Below are positions 8,552 to 16,470 of a DNA stretch of 64,000 nucleotides, one piece after another. Each line of letters opens with the position of its first letter. Position 1 is the stretch's first letter. The notes below the pieces were generated by a model. It searched no databases and was not told the DNA's origin. It saw only the letters and a list, made by a program, of their open reading frames with translations. The position numbers were made by a program, and so were the translations under genes. Location of the stretch: the NCBI GenBank assembly GCA_903927345.1, contig CAIYMO010000031.1, forward strand, positions 62,001 to 126,000, written 5' to 3'. Source of the DNA: an uncultured Armatimonadota bacterium. GTDB lineage: Bacteria > Armatimonadota > Fimbriimonadia > Fimbriimonadales > Fimbriimonadaceae.

Positions 8552-9697
8552 ATGAAGATTTACACCTCCGAGAGCGTGAGCATTGGCCACCCGGACAAAG
8601 TAGCCGACCAGATTTCCGACGCCCTCCTCGACGAGTTCCTAAAAAAAGACCCGAAGAGCCGCGTTGCTGTCGAAACGATGATGGCCCACGGCGTCGCCAT
8701 CGTTTCCGGCGAAGTCTCGACCACAGCTTACGTGAACGTTCAGGATGTGGTTCGACGAACGATCAAAGAAATCGGCTACACCAGCACCGCAGTCGGCTTT
8801 GACGGCGACAACTGTGGTGTCCTCGTTGCCATCCAAGGCCAGTCGGAGGATATCGCCCAAGGCGTTGACACCGGCGGCGCAGGCGACCAGGGAATGATGT
8901 TCGGTTACGCAACCAACGAAACCGACGAACTGATGCCCCTGCCCATCACCATTGCCCACGCAATCATGCGCAAGGCAGTCGAAGTTCGACGAAACAATCC
9001 GAAGCTCGGTCTGCGACCTGACGCAAAGAGCCAAGTTTCCGTCATCTACGAAAACGACAAGCCGGTCTCCATCGACACCGTCGTTGTTTCGCACCAGCAC
9101 GATGACGTTGACGTTCTCGGAATCGAAATTCCTCAAGAGGAAATTCAGCGACGCGTGCAGGAGTTCATAATCCAGCCCGTCCTTGAAGAGTACAAGCGGT
9201 TCATCACCAAGGATATCACCTACCACATCAACCCAACCGGTCGATTCGTTAAGGGTGGCCCAGCAGGTGACACCGGTCTCACCGGACGAAAAATCATCGT
9301 CGACACCTACGGCGGAATGGCTCCCCACGGCGGTGGCGCGTTCAGCGGAAAGGACCCCACAAAGGTCGACCGATCGGCTGCCTACGTTGCGCGCTTCCTT
9401 GCTAAGAACATCGTCGCTGCCGGCCTTGCCGAGCGAGCCGTCGTTCAGCTTGCCTACGCAATCGGTGTCGCCCAGCCAGTCGCGGTAAACGTCGATACCT
9501 TCGGCACCGAGACCATCGATCCAAACGAGATCATTAAGCGAGTTCGAGATAAGGATCGATTCGATCTCTCGCCAGAAGGGATTAAGAACGAACTCGACCT
9601 GCTTAATGTGACCTACCGTCCAACAGCAATGAACGGCCACTTCGGCAACAGCGCCTTCCCATGGGAAAGCACGAAGGCTGTTTCCAGGCTCAAGTAA
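8552..9697 (+). CDS. metK: S-adenosylmethionine synthetase MetK
   Basis: The ORF track begins at 8228, but conserved sequence starts at the ATG at 8552 ([20 protein letters not shown]), giving 381 residues, a normal MetK length. The hallmark motifs [12 protein letters not shown] (ATP binding) and [19 protein letters not shown] (phosphate loop) are intact. The enzyme makes SAM from methionine and ATP in the cytoplasm. It lies 23 nt after queE, which itself uses SAM. A CATTAT hexamer 9 nt before the ATG may be its own -10 element. A competing ATG at 8541 is out of frame and hits a stop at once. Confidence 0.97.
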   Translation: MKIYTSESVSIGHPDKVADQISDALLDEFLKKDPKSRVAVETMMAHGVAIVSGEVSTTAYVNVQDVVRRTIKEIGYTSTAVGFDGDNCGVLVAIQGQSEDIAQGVDTGGAGDQGMMFGYATNETDELMPLPITIAHAIMRKAVEVRRNNPKLGLRPDAKSQVSVIYENDKPVSIDTVVVSHQHDDVDVLGIEIPQEEIQRRVQEFIIQPVLEEYKRFITKDITYHINPTGRFVKGGPAGDTGLTGRKIIVDTYGGMAPHGGGAFSGKDPTKVDRSAAYVARFLAKNIVAAGLAERAVVQLAYAIGVAQPVAVNVDTFGTETIDPNEIIKRVRDKDRFDLSPEGIKNELDLLNVTYRPTAMNGHFGNSAFPWESTKAVSRLK

Positions 9698-9709
9698 TTG
9701 GGCGAACCC

Positions 9710-9745
9710 AAAGACTACATCTTGTTATAAACAGATGTAGTCTTT
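9710..9745. terminator. Bidirectional hairpin between metK and the lipoprotein gene
   Basis: A 12-bp perfect inverted repeat AAAGACTACATC/GATGTAGTCTTT encloses a further TGTT/AACA pairing. It sits between convergent metK and the minus-strand lipoprotein gene and uses the last codons of the latter. It lacks a separate T-tract beyond the CTTT in the stem, so termination strength is uncertain. Confidence 0.5.
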
Positions 9746-10110
9746 GCGGTTGAGAGTTCAAGGGTGCTTCCCTTGATCTTAATGCCATAAGCGGACTTGG
9801 TGCCGTCCTCATTCAAGAACAGAAGATTCTTTCCGTCAATCTTCCACTCCATCTTCGTGTTGACATCCTTCTCTCCGCCAGGAGATGAAATCTTTCCGAT
9901 CATCGAAGCCGCTCCAGTTTCCTCGAGCGTAAGAACTAGCTTCTTATCGGGTGTTTGCCACTTACCAGCGTAAACCTTATCAACTGCTCCCTTGAACTCA
10001 ATGGTCGGCATGGTTGGCGCGTTCTGGGCCTCATCTTCCTCGTTCTTGCAACCTGCAAGCAAAACGGAGGCGATCACAACGGCGAATAGGGGTTTGATGG
10101 TTTGGTACAT
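9715..10110 (-). CDS. Small secreted lipoprotein
   Basis: The preferred start is the internal ATG at 10110 (131 residues), which gives a classic lipoprotein signal MYQTIKPLFAVVIASVLLAG followed by Cys. The longer ORF start at 10131 lies inside the loop of the upstream terminator hairpin and adds seven residues that spoil the signal peptide n-region. The mature part of about 110 residues looks like a small beta-barrel (YAGKWQTPDKKLVLTLEE...), similar to short lipocalin-like stress lipoproteins; no family is certain. It would be anchored in a membrane facing the periplasm. Its 3' codons form half of the shared terminator hairpin. Confidence 0.75.
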   Translation of the reverse strand: MYQTIKPLFAVVIASVLLAGCKNEEDEAQNAPTMPTIEFKGAVDKVYAGKWQTPDKKLVLTLEETGAASMIGKISSPGGEKDVNTKMEWKIDGKNLLFLNEDGTKSAYGIKIKGSTLELSTAKTTSVYNKM

Positions 10111-10111
10111 A

Positions 10112-10145
10112 GAAAAATTGGCAAGATTCATTTCTGAATCTTGCC
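10112..10145 (-). terminator. Rho-independent terminator after the first pilin/lipoprotein module
   Basis: Read on the minus strand this is a perfect 11-bp stem GGCAAGATTCA/TGAATCTTGCC with a GAAA tetraloop, followed by AATTTTT. It lies 15 nt after the stop of the small lipoprotein gene and just before the next lipoprotein gene. Confidence 0.85.
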
Positions 10146-10160
10146 ATATTGTTTAGGGAA

Positions 10161-10370
10161 TTATCTTCCCTGGCTGCCTTGGCGCTGCGACATTGATTTT
10201 GTGTAAGCGTCCATTTCCTGTGCGTGCTTAGCCGCCTCAGGAGGCATTTCCTTCAACTGCGCCTCGGTAGGAGGAGGAGTTGGAGGGTTGGTTTTGACTT
10301 CGCCCTCGCCGGAGCCGCAACCCGCGAGGATTGCAGCAACGGCTACGATTACTAAGAAGCGTGTCGTCAT
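10161..10370 (-). CDS. Proline-rich small lipoprotein (module copy 1)
   Basis: The ORF track starts too early. The ATG at 10370 overlaps the pseudopilin stop in an ATGA arrangement and gives a 69-residue protein with a lipoprotein signal (FLVIVAVAAILAGC). The short mature part is rich in Pro and Glu (NPPTPPPTEAQLKEMPPEA). It pairs with the upstream pseudopilin in the same way as the second copy at 11431. The function is unknown; it may be a pilin-associated or envelope-anchored partner. Confidence 0.75.
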   Translation of the reverse strand: MTTRFLVIVAVAAILAGCGSGEGEVKTNPPTPPPTEAQLKEMPPEAAKHAQEMDAYTKSMSQRQGSQGR

Positions 10371-11245
10371 AGAGGTGAGTCTTGTCCTGCGCATGGGTTG
10401 CCTGGAGCGAACATCCAAGTCCACGAATCGCCGTAAGGGAAGTGGCTGAAGCCAGGATAGACCTGGGTGCACCAGTTGAGGGCGAACTTTCGAACGCTCT
10501 TCGCGTGGCCGTCAGCCCAAACTGCGTTGGCCTGAAGGGTGTATCGGTAGCGAGGCATGGACCACTGGTTGTAGTTGTTGCCGTCGCCTTCGTTCTTAGC
10601 ACCCGAGTTTGGTCCACCGGTAACGTTTGGTGGCCAGGTTTCTCCGCCGTAGAACCACCAGTCGCCTTCGAGGGTTCGTGCACCCTCTGGACCGCCGCCC
10701 CACTGGGTCGTAAGACCGATTGAGGTGATGATCAACTGGTTAGCTGGTCGTGAGAATCGAGTTTGGCTGATCGATGGCTTAGGAGCCACGGTGCCACCTG
10801 GGTATCCGGTTTCAATGAGACCAGAGTAGTCGCCAGGAGCGATTGCTTCTGGGAAGATCGCGTTGTGAGCAGCATAGCCGTTCTTCGAGTTGGAAGGCTC
10901 AGCTGGTCCGCGCCAGAGTCCGCCTACTGCTCGTGCCTCGCCTTGGGTCCAAGGATCGCTCTTGTCGGAGCCATTCTTGATGTAAGGCATGGTGAGCTCT
11001 CGCCAGCTGTACCAGAACTGGTTGGACTGGTTAGGATCCTTAGCATAGCCACCGCGTGGGAAGTAGTCGTCAGCATCCGCAGAGTACATCATGACGCCAA
11101 GGCCAATCTGCTTCTGGTTCGAAAGGTCTGCAGTCTTCTTAGCAGCTTGTTTGGCTTGTGCGAAGACAGGGAAGAGGATAGCGGCCAAAATCGCAATAAT
11201 CGCGATAACCACTAGGAGTTCAATGAGCGTAAACGCTTTTTTCAT
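10367..11245 (-). CDS. Type II pseudopilin-like protein (prepilin N-terminal motif, module copy 1)
   Basis: This 292-residue protein has a textbook prepilin cleavage/methylation motif KKAFTLIELLVVIAIIAILA (short leader, methylated Phe, Glu5, hydrophobic helix). It is followed by FPVFAQAKQAAKK and a globular domain ending in a VWADGHAKSVR motif, as in the large pseudopilin families of Planctomycetes and Armatimonadota. It would be processed by a prepilin peptidase and assembled in or near the inner membrane. It is the first gene of a two-gene operon with the overlapping lipoprotein gene. A conserved leader hairpin over the ribosome site precedes it. Confidence 0.88.
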   Translation of the reverse strand: MKKAFTLIELLVVIAIIAILAAILFPVFAQAKQAAKKTADLSNQKQIGLGVMMYSADADDYFPRGGYAKDPNQSNQFWYSWRELTMPYIKNGSDKSDPWTQGEARAVGGLWRGPAEPSNSKNGYAAHNAIFPEAIAPGDYSGLIETGYPGGTVAPKPSISQTRFSRPANQLIITSIGLTTQWGGGPEGARTLEGDWWFYGGETWPPNVTGGPNSGAKNEGDGNNYNQWSMPRYRYTLQANAVWADGHAKSVRKFALNWCTQVYPGFSHFPYGDSWTWMFAPGNPCAGQDSPL

Positions 11246-11253
11246 GATTTCAA

Positions 11254-11267
11254 CACCTTCATTGGTG
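11254..11267 (-). promoter_or_regulatory. Leader hairpin covering the ribosome site of pseudopilin 1
   Basis: On the minus strand CACC-AATGAA-GGTG can form a small hairpin whose 3' arm is the likely Shine-Dalgarno (AGGTG), 8-9 nt before the ATG. The second pseudopilin gene has the same arrangement. Confidence 0.4.
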
Positions 11268-11311
11268 AATTACCGCGTTCGGAACAACCCAAACACAGCA
11301 ACTTCATTAGC

Positions 11312-11317
11312 ATTATA
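11312..11317 (-). promoter_or_regulatory. -10 element for pseudopilin 1
   Basis: A perfect TATAAT on the minus strand lies 66 nt upstream of the ATG in an AT-rich 185-bp gap, giving a leader of roughly 60 nt. An overlapping TGGCAAAACATTTGT resembles a sigma-54 site but has GT in place of the -12 GC. Confidence 0.5.
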
Positions 11318-11381
11318 CAAATGTTTTGCCAAAATGCGCGAAAAATATTTATCTGTAAATCATTTTTTTGTGCAGGCCTAA

Positions 11382-11421
11382 AAAGACAACTCCCCCCACG
11401 AAGATTTCGTGGGGGGAGTTG
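11382..11421 (-). terminator. Rho-independent terminator after the second pilin/lipoprotein module
   Basis: A perfect 16-bp stem (CAACTCCCCCCACGAA and its complement) with a 3-nt loop is followed on the minus strand by TCTTTTT. It lies 9 nt after the lipoprotein stop at 11431 and insulates the two modules. Confidence 0.9.
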
Positions 11422-11430
11422 TAGCTCGCC

Positions 11431-11676
11431 TTACTTACCTGAGTTCTGGCCTGGTACCGGGCCCTTCAGAGCTTCCGGCGGAGGTCCCATTTTCGCTGGG
11501 TCATAGGTTGCACCGCTCGGAGCAGATGGTGGCCCACCTGCTTCGGGAGGAGGAGTCTTACTAGGATTTCGGAAGTGCTCTTCTTCATCCTTGGTGGCGG
11601 TTGCTTCGGAGCTTCCGCATCCGGCAAAGGCCATTCCTACTGCGATACAACAAGTTAAGGCGATCAGTTTTCTCAT
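11431..11676 (-). CDS. Proline-rich small lipoprotein (module copy 2)
   Basis: The ATG at 11676 overlaps the pseudopilin stop (ATGA) and gives 81 residues beginning MRKLIALTCCIAVGMAFAG followed by the lipobox Cys. The mature region is low-complexity and rich in Pro, Gly and Ala (KTPPPEAGGPPSAPSG). It parallels the lipoprotein at 10161 in size, composition and position. No family is recognised. Confidence 0.75.
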   Translation of the reverse strand: MRKLIALTCCIAVGMAFAGCGSSEATATKDEEEHFRNPSKTPPPEAGGPPSAPSGATYDPAKMGPPPEALKGPVPGQNSGK

Positions 11677-12503
11677 CGATATGCGTTCCACATGTTTCTT
11701 TCTGGATTTGCAGACTCGTTCGGGTTGGTGGATCGAGGATCCAAGGTCTTTGCGTGGCTGTCAGCAAATACGAAGTTCTGCTTTTCGCCATAGGCTCCAA
11801 CCGTGACTGCTCCGAACTGTCGGTTCTTGTTTACGAGTGCGCCATTAGCCGAGTAAGGCGTGTTTGCTGCGGTTCCGCTAGGAATGAGTCCAGCGTGACC
11901 AGTCCAGTCCCACCAGTCTTGACCAAGAATCGAAGATCCAGGACCCCATGCGATCTGGCTGCCATAACGTGCGGTGAGAGCAATTGTCTCTGCCGAGTTC
12001 GTAACTGCAGTTGCGTTCGTGGTGTCTCGTCCCATCCATGGAGTAGATCCGCATCGGTTACCACCGGAGCCACTTCCCTGCACCATTCCCATGATGCCAA
12101 ACAGCGAGTTCGTCGTTCCGTCCCATCGGATCATTCCGTTTGAAACAAACGAGATATTGACGCCGTCAGCATTCGTGGTCAACCAGTTTTGCCATCCAGC
12201 CTTGCTGAGTGGGTCGCTAGGGTCGCGCAGGATTGGAAGATTCTTGATGTAAGGCTTCGTATCCTGTGCCCAACCTCCGTCGGAAGGTTGCCACCAGCAG
12301 GCTCCAAATCCCATTGGGAACTGATCGTCAGCGTCGGCAAGATAAATCTGGATTGCGGTACCAGTTTGCTTCATGCCGGAGAGTGCAGAAATTTTCTTTG
12401 CCGCTGCTTTTGCTTGCGCAAAAACAGGGAAAAGGATCGCGGCCAAGATCGCAATGATTGCGATGACCACGAGTAGCTCGATAAGCGTAAATGCTCGTTT
12501 CAT
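11673..12503 (-). CDS. Type II pseudopilin-like protein (module copy 2)
   Basis: This 276-residue protein has a prepilin motif (KRAFTLIELLVVIAIIAILA) nearly identical to that of the neighbouring pseudopilin and the same FPVFAQAKAAAKK continuation. The globular domain is divergent and ends with NFVFADSHAKTLD. It is the first gene of an operon with the overlapping small lipoprotein. Duplication of an ancestral two-gene module is the simplest explanation for the tandem arrangement. Confidence 0.87.
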   Translation of the reverse strand: MKRAFTLIELLVVIAIIAILAAILFPVFAQAKAAAKKISALSGMKQTGTAIQIYLADADDQFPMGFGACWWQPSDGGWAQDTKPYIKNLPILRDPSDPLSKAGWQNWLTTNADGVNISFVSNGMIRWDGTTNSLFGIMGMVQGSGSGGNRCGSTPWMGRDTTNATAVTNSAETIALTARYGSQIAWGPGSSILGQDWWDWTGHAGLIPSGTAANTPYSANGALVNKNRQFGAVTVGAYGEKQNFVFADSHAKTLDPRSTNPNESANPERNMWNAYR

Positions 12504-12720
12504 GATTTCTTCACCAACAGTGGTGATCTGGCAGGCGGGAACGTTCCCACCGCTAGACTCACTGTAAGAATAAAGGCAAACTGAACTCTTGTGGCAGATT
12601 TTCGTTACAAAATTGATTCAAGGTCAATGATGTACAGTGAAATCTCGGAGAAATTTAGAAAAATATATGAAAACAAACAGTGATATGATGTTAAATCAAT
12701 TGCCTTCTTCGGCTCGCTGA
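12504..12720. other. AT-rich intergenic region between divergent genes
   Basis: This gap precedes pseudopilin 2 (minus) and the hypothetical gene at 12733 (plus). It holds the CACCA/TGGTG leader hairpin at 12512-12525, a 12-bp palindrome GGGAACGTTCCC at 12537-12548 and an AT-rich stretch at about 12590-12700 that probably contains the pilin promoter. I could not assign a convincing -35/-10 pair. Confidence 0.4.
12512..12525 (-). promoter_or_regulatory. Leader hairpin covering the ribosome site of pseudopilin 2
   Basis: On the minus strand CACCA-CTGT-TGGTG forms a hairpin just upstream of GAAGAAATC and the ATG. It matches the hairpin in front of pseudopilin 1 in sequence and position. Confidence 0.4.
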
Positions 12721-12726
12721 TAAACT
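12721..12726 (+). promoter_or_regulatory. Leaderless-type -10 element
   Basis: TAAACT is followed by exactly 6 nt and the ATG at 12733. A weak -35 (TTGCCT) lies 15 nt upstream. Confidence 0.5.
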
Positions 12727-12732
12727 CTCAGC

Positions 12733-13242
12733 ATGCTCGACCTGTTAGTGCCGCCTATCGCACCGATATTGAAGCCGCAAAGCAGCGACTTTGAACTTGC
12801 AAGCAACTACTACGGAATCGGCGCAGGAAACCGATCTCGGGGCGCGCTGTTTGGCGGAATCCGCCGTGGAAAAGTCGCCTACCAGCTCGGACTATTCAAC
12901 AACCTCGACATCGATCCATTCGTGCTGAGAGAGCCCTCGCTCACGGACACCATCAGCGCGCTCGGCGACTACCGAGCCCAGCCCGGCGCAGGAATTGATA
13001 TCCTCTTCTTCCCCGGCGACGAGCAACGCTCGCTCTTTTTCGGTATCGGCCTCTACCAGCAGACCTACACATATGTCGGGCGAGGCATCTTCACCGGCAA
13101 CCTCTACGACCTCGGCCAGCGCTACGTCTTCGAAGGCGCATTCAGCATGGGCTTCATGGGCGAACTTGAGCGCGGAACAAGCGTCGGCATCGGCTGGCAC
13201 ACGCACCTGGGCTGGAACTTCACGTTCAGCAGTCGTCGCTAG
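12733..13242 (+). CDS. Hypothetical protein, possible beta-barrel
   Basis: This 169-residue protein has alternating hydrophobic and polar residues and many aromatic and Gly residues (SLFFGIGLYQQTYTYVGRG, WHTHLGWNFTF). It ends in an aromatic strand, as small outer-membrane beta-barrels do, but no signal peptide is evident from the ATG used. The gene stands alone between a TAAACT promoter 6 nt upstream and a terminator downstream. The family is not recognised. Confidence 0.6.
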   Translation: MLDLLVPPIAPILKPQSSDFELASNYYGIGAGNRSRGALFGGIRRGKVAYQLGLFNNLDIDPFVLREPSLTDTISALGDYRAQPGAGIDILFFPGDEQRSLFFGIGLYQQTYTYVGRGIFTGNLYDLGQRYVFEGAFSMGFMGELERGTSVGIGWHTHLGWNFTFSSRR

Positions 13243-13336
13243 AACCCAGTAGTTTTACGGTGGCTACTCTAGGTTTCTCTGCGCAAAACTTAACACAGTT
13301 CCTCCACTTAAGGAGAGGAACGTGAGACCAGACTTG

Positions 13337-13376
13337 GGCGCAACTCGAACTATCTTCCGAGACGCGCCTATTTTTT
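13337..13376 (+). terminator. Rho-independent terminator after the hypothetical gene
   Basis: GGCGC/GCGCC and CTCG/CGAG form an interrupted stem followed by TATTTTTT on the plus strand, about 95 nt after the stop codon at 13242. Confidence 0.6.
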
Positions 13377-13379
13377 CGC

Positions 13380-14417
13380 CTACAATTTCGTTGACTGAAT
13401 CGCGTTGACAAGTTCCTCGCAACCAAACCGGACGGGATCCACCGCCGGCACCCCGGCCAGCGCAGTCAAATCCGCCAGCTCGCGACGAGCCGCATCCTCG
13501 TCCAGCTCGCTCGTATTGGCGCAAAGTCCCCGAACTTGAGCCGCAGGGAACGTCCCACCCGCACAAGCGATGTCCTCGTACAACCGCATCAAAGTCGGCA
13601 ACGGCGGAATCTCAACCGCTGGCAATCGCCGCAAATGGGTCTGTCCAACCTTAAGGCAAAGAACCAAATCCGTCGGCATCGAACCTCTCAGCAGAGGCAT
13701 CGTCGAAGTCGAACCAGGGTGCACAATCGACCCCTGCCCCTCAACAATCACCCACTCCTTACTCTCGTTCCGCATCACCTCGCGCTCGACTGCGCCGCTG
13801 GCGTAATCCACGCGAATCGCGTCAAGCGGAATCCCCGATCCCGTCACCGTAATCCCAATCTGACCCGTCGCCACAAACCCCGCTCCGATTCCGGAAGCAT
13901 TGGCCGCCTTCCAAAGCTCGAGACCCGCCGTCATCTTCCCCACGGCCATATCGGTCCCGACCATCAGAATCCTGCGGTTCGTGCAGAATCTCGCCGCCCC
14001 TGTCCCGGTGTCGAGCCCTTCCGGCTCCTGTCGAATATCCCAAACAACCTGACCAGCCTTCAAGTTCGGAAACTGAGGAGCTAAGCGCTCATGCAAGCCG
14101 TTAAAGACGCTCATCCCCGCATCAACCGCCGCCGAAATTGCCCCTCGCCACGCATCTGGCAACTTCCCACCGGGAGGCGCTGTGCCCAGTGCCAAGATCT
14201 TCGCACCCAACGCGACCGCTTCCTCGACCGATCCAACGATGGGACAATCGCGCGGAGTAGCGACGACGTCCGAAACCATCTTCCCGGCGTGGCGACCATC
14301 AATCACACAAGCCACCGGGTTTGGCGAATAGCGCAAAATCCCGTAGCCCATCTTGCCGATATCGAGGCCAAGCGCGTCCTGCATGTAGATCGCGATCGGC
14401 TGAGTCGTATCAAGCAT
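13380..14417 (-). CDS. dgcN: DUF1611 / DgcN-family protein
   Basis: This protein of about 345 residues matches the DUF1611 family: an N-terminal Rossmann-like half and a C-terminal P-loop-like half (MVGTDMAVGKMTAGLEL, EGQGSIVHPG). The family includes DgcN, reported to act with the enolase-family racemase DgcA in D-glutamate use through N-acetyl-D-glutamate. The adjacent upstream gene is exactly such an enolase-family epimerase, which supports the assignment. I chose the ATG at 14417 (8-nt overlap with dgcA) over 14456 because the upstream residues are not family-like. The symbol is by homology and context only. Confidence 0.8.
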   Translation of the reverse strand: MLDTTQPIAIYMQDALGLDIGKMGYGILRYSPNPVACVIDGRHAGKMVSDVVATPRDCPIVGSVEEAVALGAKILALGTAPPGGKLPDAWRGAISAAVDAGMSVFNGLHERLAPQFPNLKAGQVVWDIRQEPEGLDTGTGAARFCTNRRILMVGTDMAVGKMTAGLELWKAANASGIGAGFVATGQIGITVTGSGIPLDAIRVDYASGAVEREVMRNESKEWVIVEGQGSIVHPGSTSTMPLLRGSMPTDLVLCLKVGQTHLRRLPAVEIPPLPTLMRLYEDIACAGGTFPAAQVRGLCANTSELDEDAARRELADLTALAGVPAVDPVRFGCEELVNAIQSTKL

Positions 14418-15441
14418 TGAGCGACGCTCCGTGTCCGGGCAAATCAAGCGGAACAATCACACCATCCACGATCGGCGCGCCGCTGGCCGGATCGGGATTC
14501 AGATTCAAGTGCGAGTCAAGGTCGATGTGATCGAACAAAGCCCCCATTGCCGCGCCCGCAGCAATTGCAACGCTGCTCTCGCTCATGCATCCAATCATCG
14601 TCTTCAGATTGTGCTTCCGCGCTTCGTCAACGATGCGCAATGCCTCAGTGACCCCGCCGCACTTCATCAGCTTCAGATTCACACCGTCCACACGGTCTGC
14701 CCACTTTTCAACGTCGGATGCCCATCGGCAAGACTCGTCCACAAAGATCGGCAACTCGCGGTTCTGGTACAGCGCGAGCAGTCCCTCCTCGCCGCCCTCG
14801 ACCAACGGCTGCTCCACATAATCCACACCGTGCCCCTTCAGCCACGAGATCATCTCGACTGCTTCCTCAACCGTCCAACCGCCGTTCGCATCCACTCGTA
14901 GAATCGATCCAAACGGTGCTGAGGCTTCTTTTGCCGCCAAGAAGTGCTCCTTGTCGTGCGCCCGCCCTTCCGGCGAGCCGAGCTTGATCTTCAAACACTT
15001 CGCGCCGGTGCGGCGCAGAATGTCCGACACTCGCTCCAGAGTGACCGCCGGCGGATTGATCCCAATGGTGACGCTCGTCGGAACTGACTTCTTCTCTAGC
15101 CCAAGCAACTCATACAAAGGCGTCCCCGCCTTCTTCGCCCGCAAGTCCCAAAGCGCGATATCCAGCGCTGCCATCGCAGGAGGATCAATCTCTGCCGCCC
15201 GCATTGCTGCCCACGTCTCTTCTGGCTCCAACGAGAACCCCTTCGCACAAAACTCGGCGAGTTGCTGATGAGCACGTTCGGCAGTCCACGCTTTCCCGGT
15301 TGCCGGAGCGTGTTCACCCAAACCGACAACGCCATCGGACTCGACCATGACAAACAAATTGTCTGACGAGGACATCGTCCCCCGGCTAATCGCGAGCGGA
15401 TACAACTTCGGAAGGGTGAGGGTCTTAAATGTGACGTTCAT
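14410..15441 (-). CDS. dgcA: Enolase-superfamily dipeptide epimerase / DgcA-like racemase
   Basis: The 343 residues follow the mandelate racemase/muconate lactonizing layout: an N-terminal capping domain and a TIM barrel. Visible elements are the catalytic Lys in KIKLGS, metal ligands in RVDANGGW, EQPL and DESC, and a second Lys in NLKLMKCGG. L-Ala-D/L-Glu epimerases of this group act in murein peptide recycling; DgcA-type members racemise N-acetyl-D-glutamate with DgcN. It overlaps the gnd gene by 4 nt (ATGA) and dgcN by 8 nt, so the three are co-translated. Confidence 0.85.
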   Translation of the reverse strand: MNVTFKTLTLPKLYPLAISRGTMSSSDNLFVMVESDGVVGLGEHAPATGKAWTAERAHQQLAEFCAKGFSLEPEETWAAMRAAEIDPPAMAALDIALWDLRAKKAGTPLYELLGLEKKSVPTSVTIGINPPAVTLERVSDILRRTGAKCLKIKLGSPEGRAHDKEHFLAAKEASAPFGSILRVDANGGWTVEEAVEMISWLKGHGVDYVEQPLVEGGEEGLLALYQNRELPIFVDESCRWASDVEKWADRVDGVNLKLMKCGGVTEALRIVDEARKHNLKTMIGCMSESSVAIAAGAAMGALFDHIDLDSHLNLNPDPASGAPIVDGVIVPLDLPGHGASLNA

Positions 15442-16391
15442 TCAGTCGGTCTCCAGATATCTCCAACGCGGCTGATCTGCCGCTCTTCAACAAGCTCTTG
15501 CTTTGGTCCAAACGGGTGTCCACCAAAACCGTGGCGCATCATCGCGATGCCCTTCGCCCAATCCTTTTGGTTGTCACGGCTTGTAAATAGTTGCATCACA
15601 GACTGAGCAATAACCGGAATCGGAACCTCCATCCGCATCGCATCCGAAACGAGCCAGTTCACCTCGCCCGTATCTTCGATGTATCCAGGCACATCCTCCA
15701 AGCCACCCTTATCGACGTACTGTTCATGCATTAAATCAACGAGCCAGGAGCGAACCACCGAGCCGTTTCGCCAGCAGGAAAGAACGTCCGCAACTGGCAG
15801 CTTTTGATCGAACTTTTCAAGGAGGTCCAGCCCCTCACCAATCGCTTGAAGCATTCCAAACTCGATACCGTTATGAACCAGCTTGACGAAATGTCCTGAA
15901 CCCGGACCACCCGCTCGAACATAACCGCCTTCGCACGAGAGGTCCAGCAGAATAGGCTCGACATGATCAAGCGAACTCTCATCTCCCCCGACCATGAAGC
16001 AGGCGCCCTGCCGTGCCCCGCCAACCCCGCCGCTGGTTCCAAGATCAACAAGCCGGATCCCGAGCTCAGCGAGACGAGCATGCCGCCGAATTGAGTCTCC
16101 CCAATAGGAGTTCCCTCCATCAACAATGATGTCGCCCGGATCCAGCACCTCGGCCAATCGCTCAAGCATTGAGTCGATTGCCGGTCCAGCATGGATGTAA
16201 ACAAAAACGACGCGAGGACCGGAAAGCTCACGAAGCCCTTCAAGCGCAGAAGCGTATTCGATGCCCCTCTCCATCAGGTCTTCATGGGGTGGCTCAAGGT
16301 CGACCCCGACGACACGATAACCCTTCCCGAGAGCCTGCCAAGCGAGCCCTCCCCCGATCCGGCCCAGCCCAACGACTCCGAACTCCTTCAC
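15438..16391 (-). CDS. gnd: 6-phosphogluconate dehydrogenase, short (GndA-like) form
   Basis: This 317-residue protein has the GLGRIGGGLA Rossmann motif, the DLGTSGGVGGA segment and the catalytic GHFVKLVHNGIEFGM motif of 6-phosphogluconate dehydrogenase. It is the short NAD-preferring form (about 300 residues rather than 470) that lacks the long C-terminal extension. It oxidises and decarboxylates 6-phosphogluconate to ribulose 5-phosphate. The GTG start is preceded by GAAG. It leads an operon with dgcA and dgcN, an unexpected mix of pentose-phosphate and D-glutamate functions. Confidence 0.88.
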   Translation of the reverse strand: MKEFGVVGLGRIGGGLAWQALGKGYRVVGVDLEPPHEDLMERGIEYASALEGLRELSGPRVVFVYIHAGPAIDSMLERLAEVLDPGDIIVDGGNSYWGDSIRRHARLAELGIRLVDLGTSGGVGGARQGACFMVGGDESSLDHVEPILLDLSCEGGYVRAGGPGSGHFVKLVHNGIEFGMLQAIGEGLDLLEKFDQKLPVADVLSCWRNGSVVRSWLVDLMHEQYVDKGGLEDVPGYIEDTGEVNWLVSDAMRMEVPIPVIAQSVMQLFTSRDNQKDWAKGIAMMRHGFGGHPFGPKQELVEERQISRVGDIWRPTE

Positions 16392-16470
16392 CCTTCTATT
16401 TTGCCCGTTTGCAACCTTCCGGCGGGGGATTACGTTGTAGACAGGTACCCTTTACGTTCGCCGGAGACCT

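Noticed and set aside
8639-9640. 333-residue ORF on the minus strand opposite metK
   Set aside because: It is fully antisense to the highly conserved MetK and has low-complexity, non-family sequence; a codon-bias shadow.
11316-11331. Sigma-54-like site TGGCAAAACATTTGT upstream of pseudopilin 1
   Set aside because: The -12 GC is replaced by GT and a perfect TATAAT overlaps it, so a sigma-70-type promoter is the simpler reading, although rpoN is in the window.
12537-12548. Palindrome GGGAACGTTCCC upstream of pseudopilin 2
   Set aside because: Looks like a LexA or operator half-site pair, but spacing does not fit known LexA boxes and no second copy was found.
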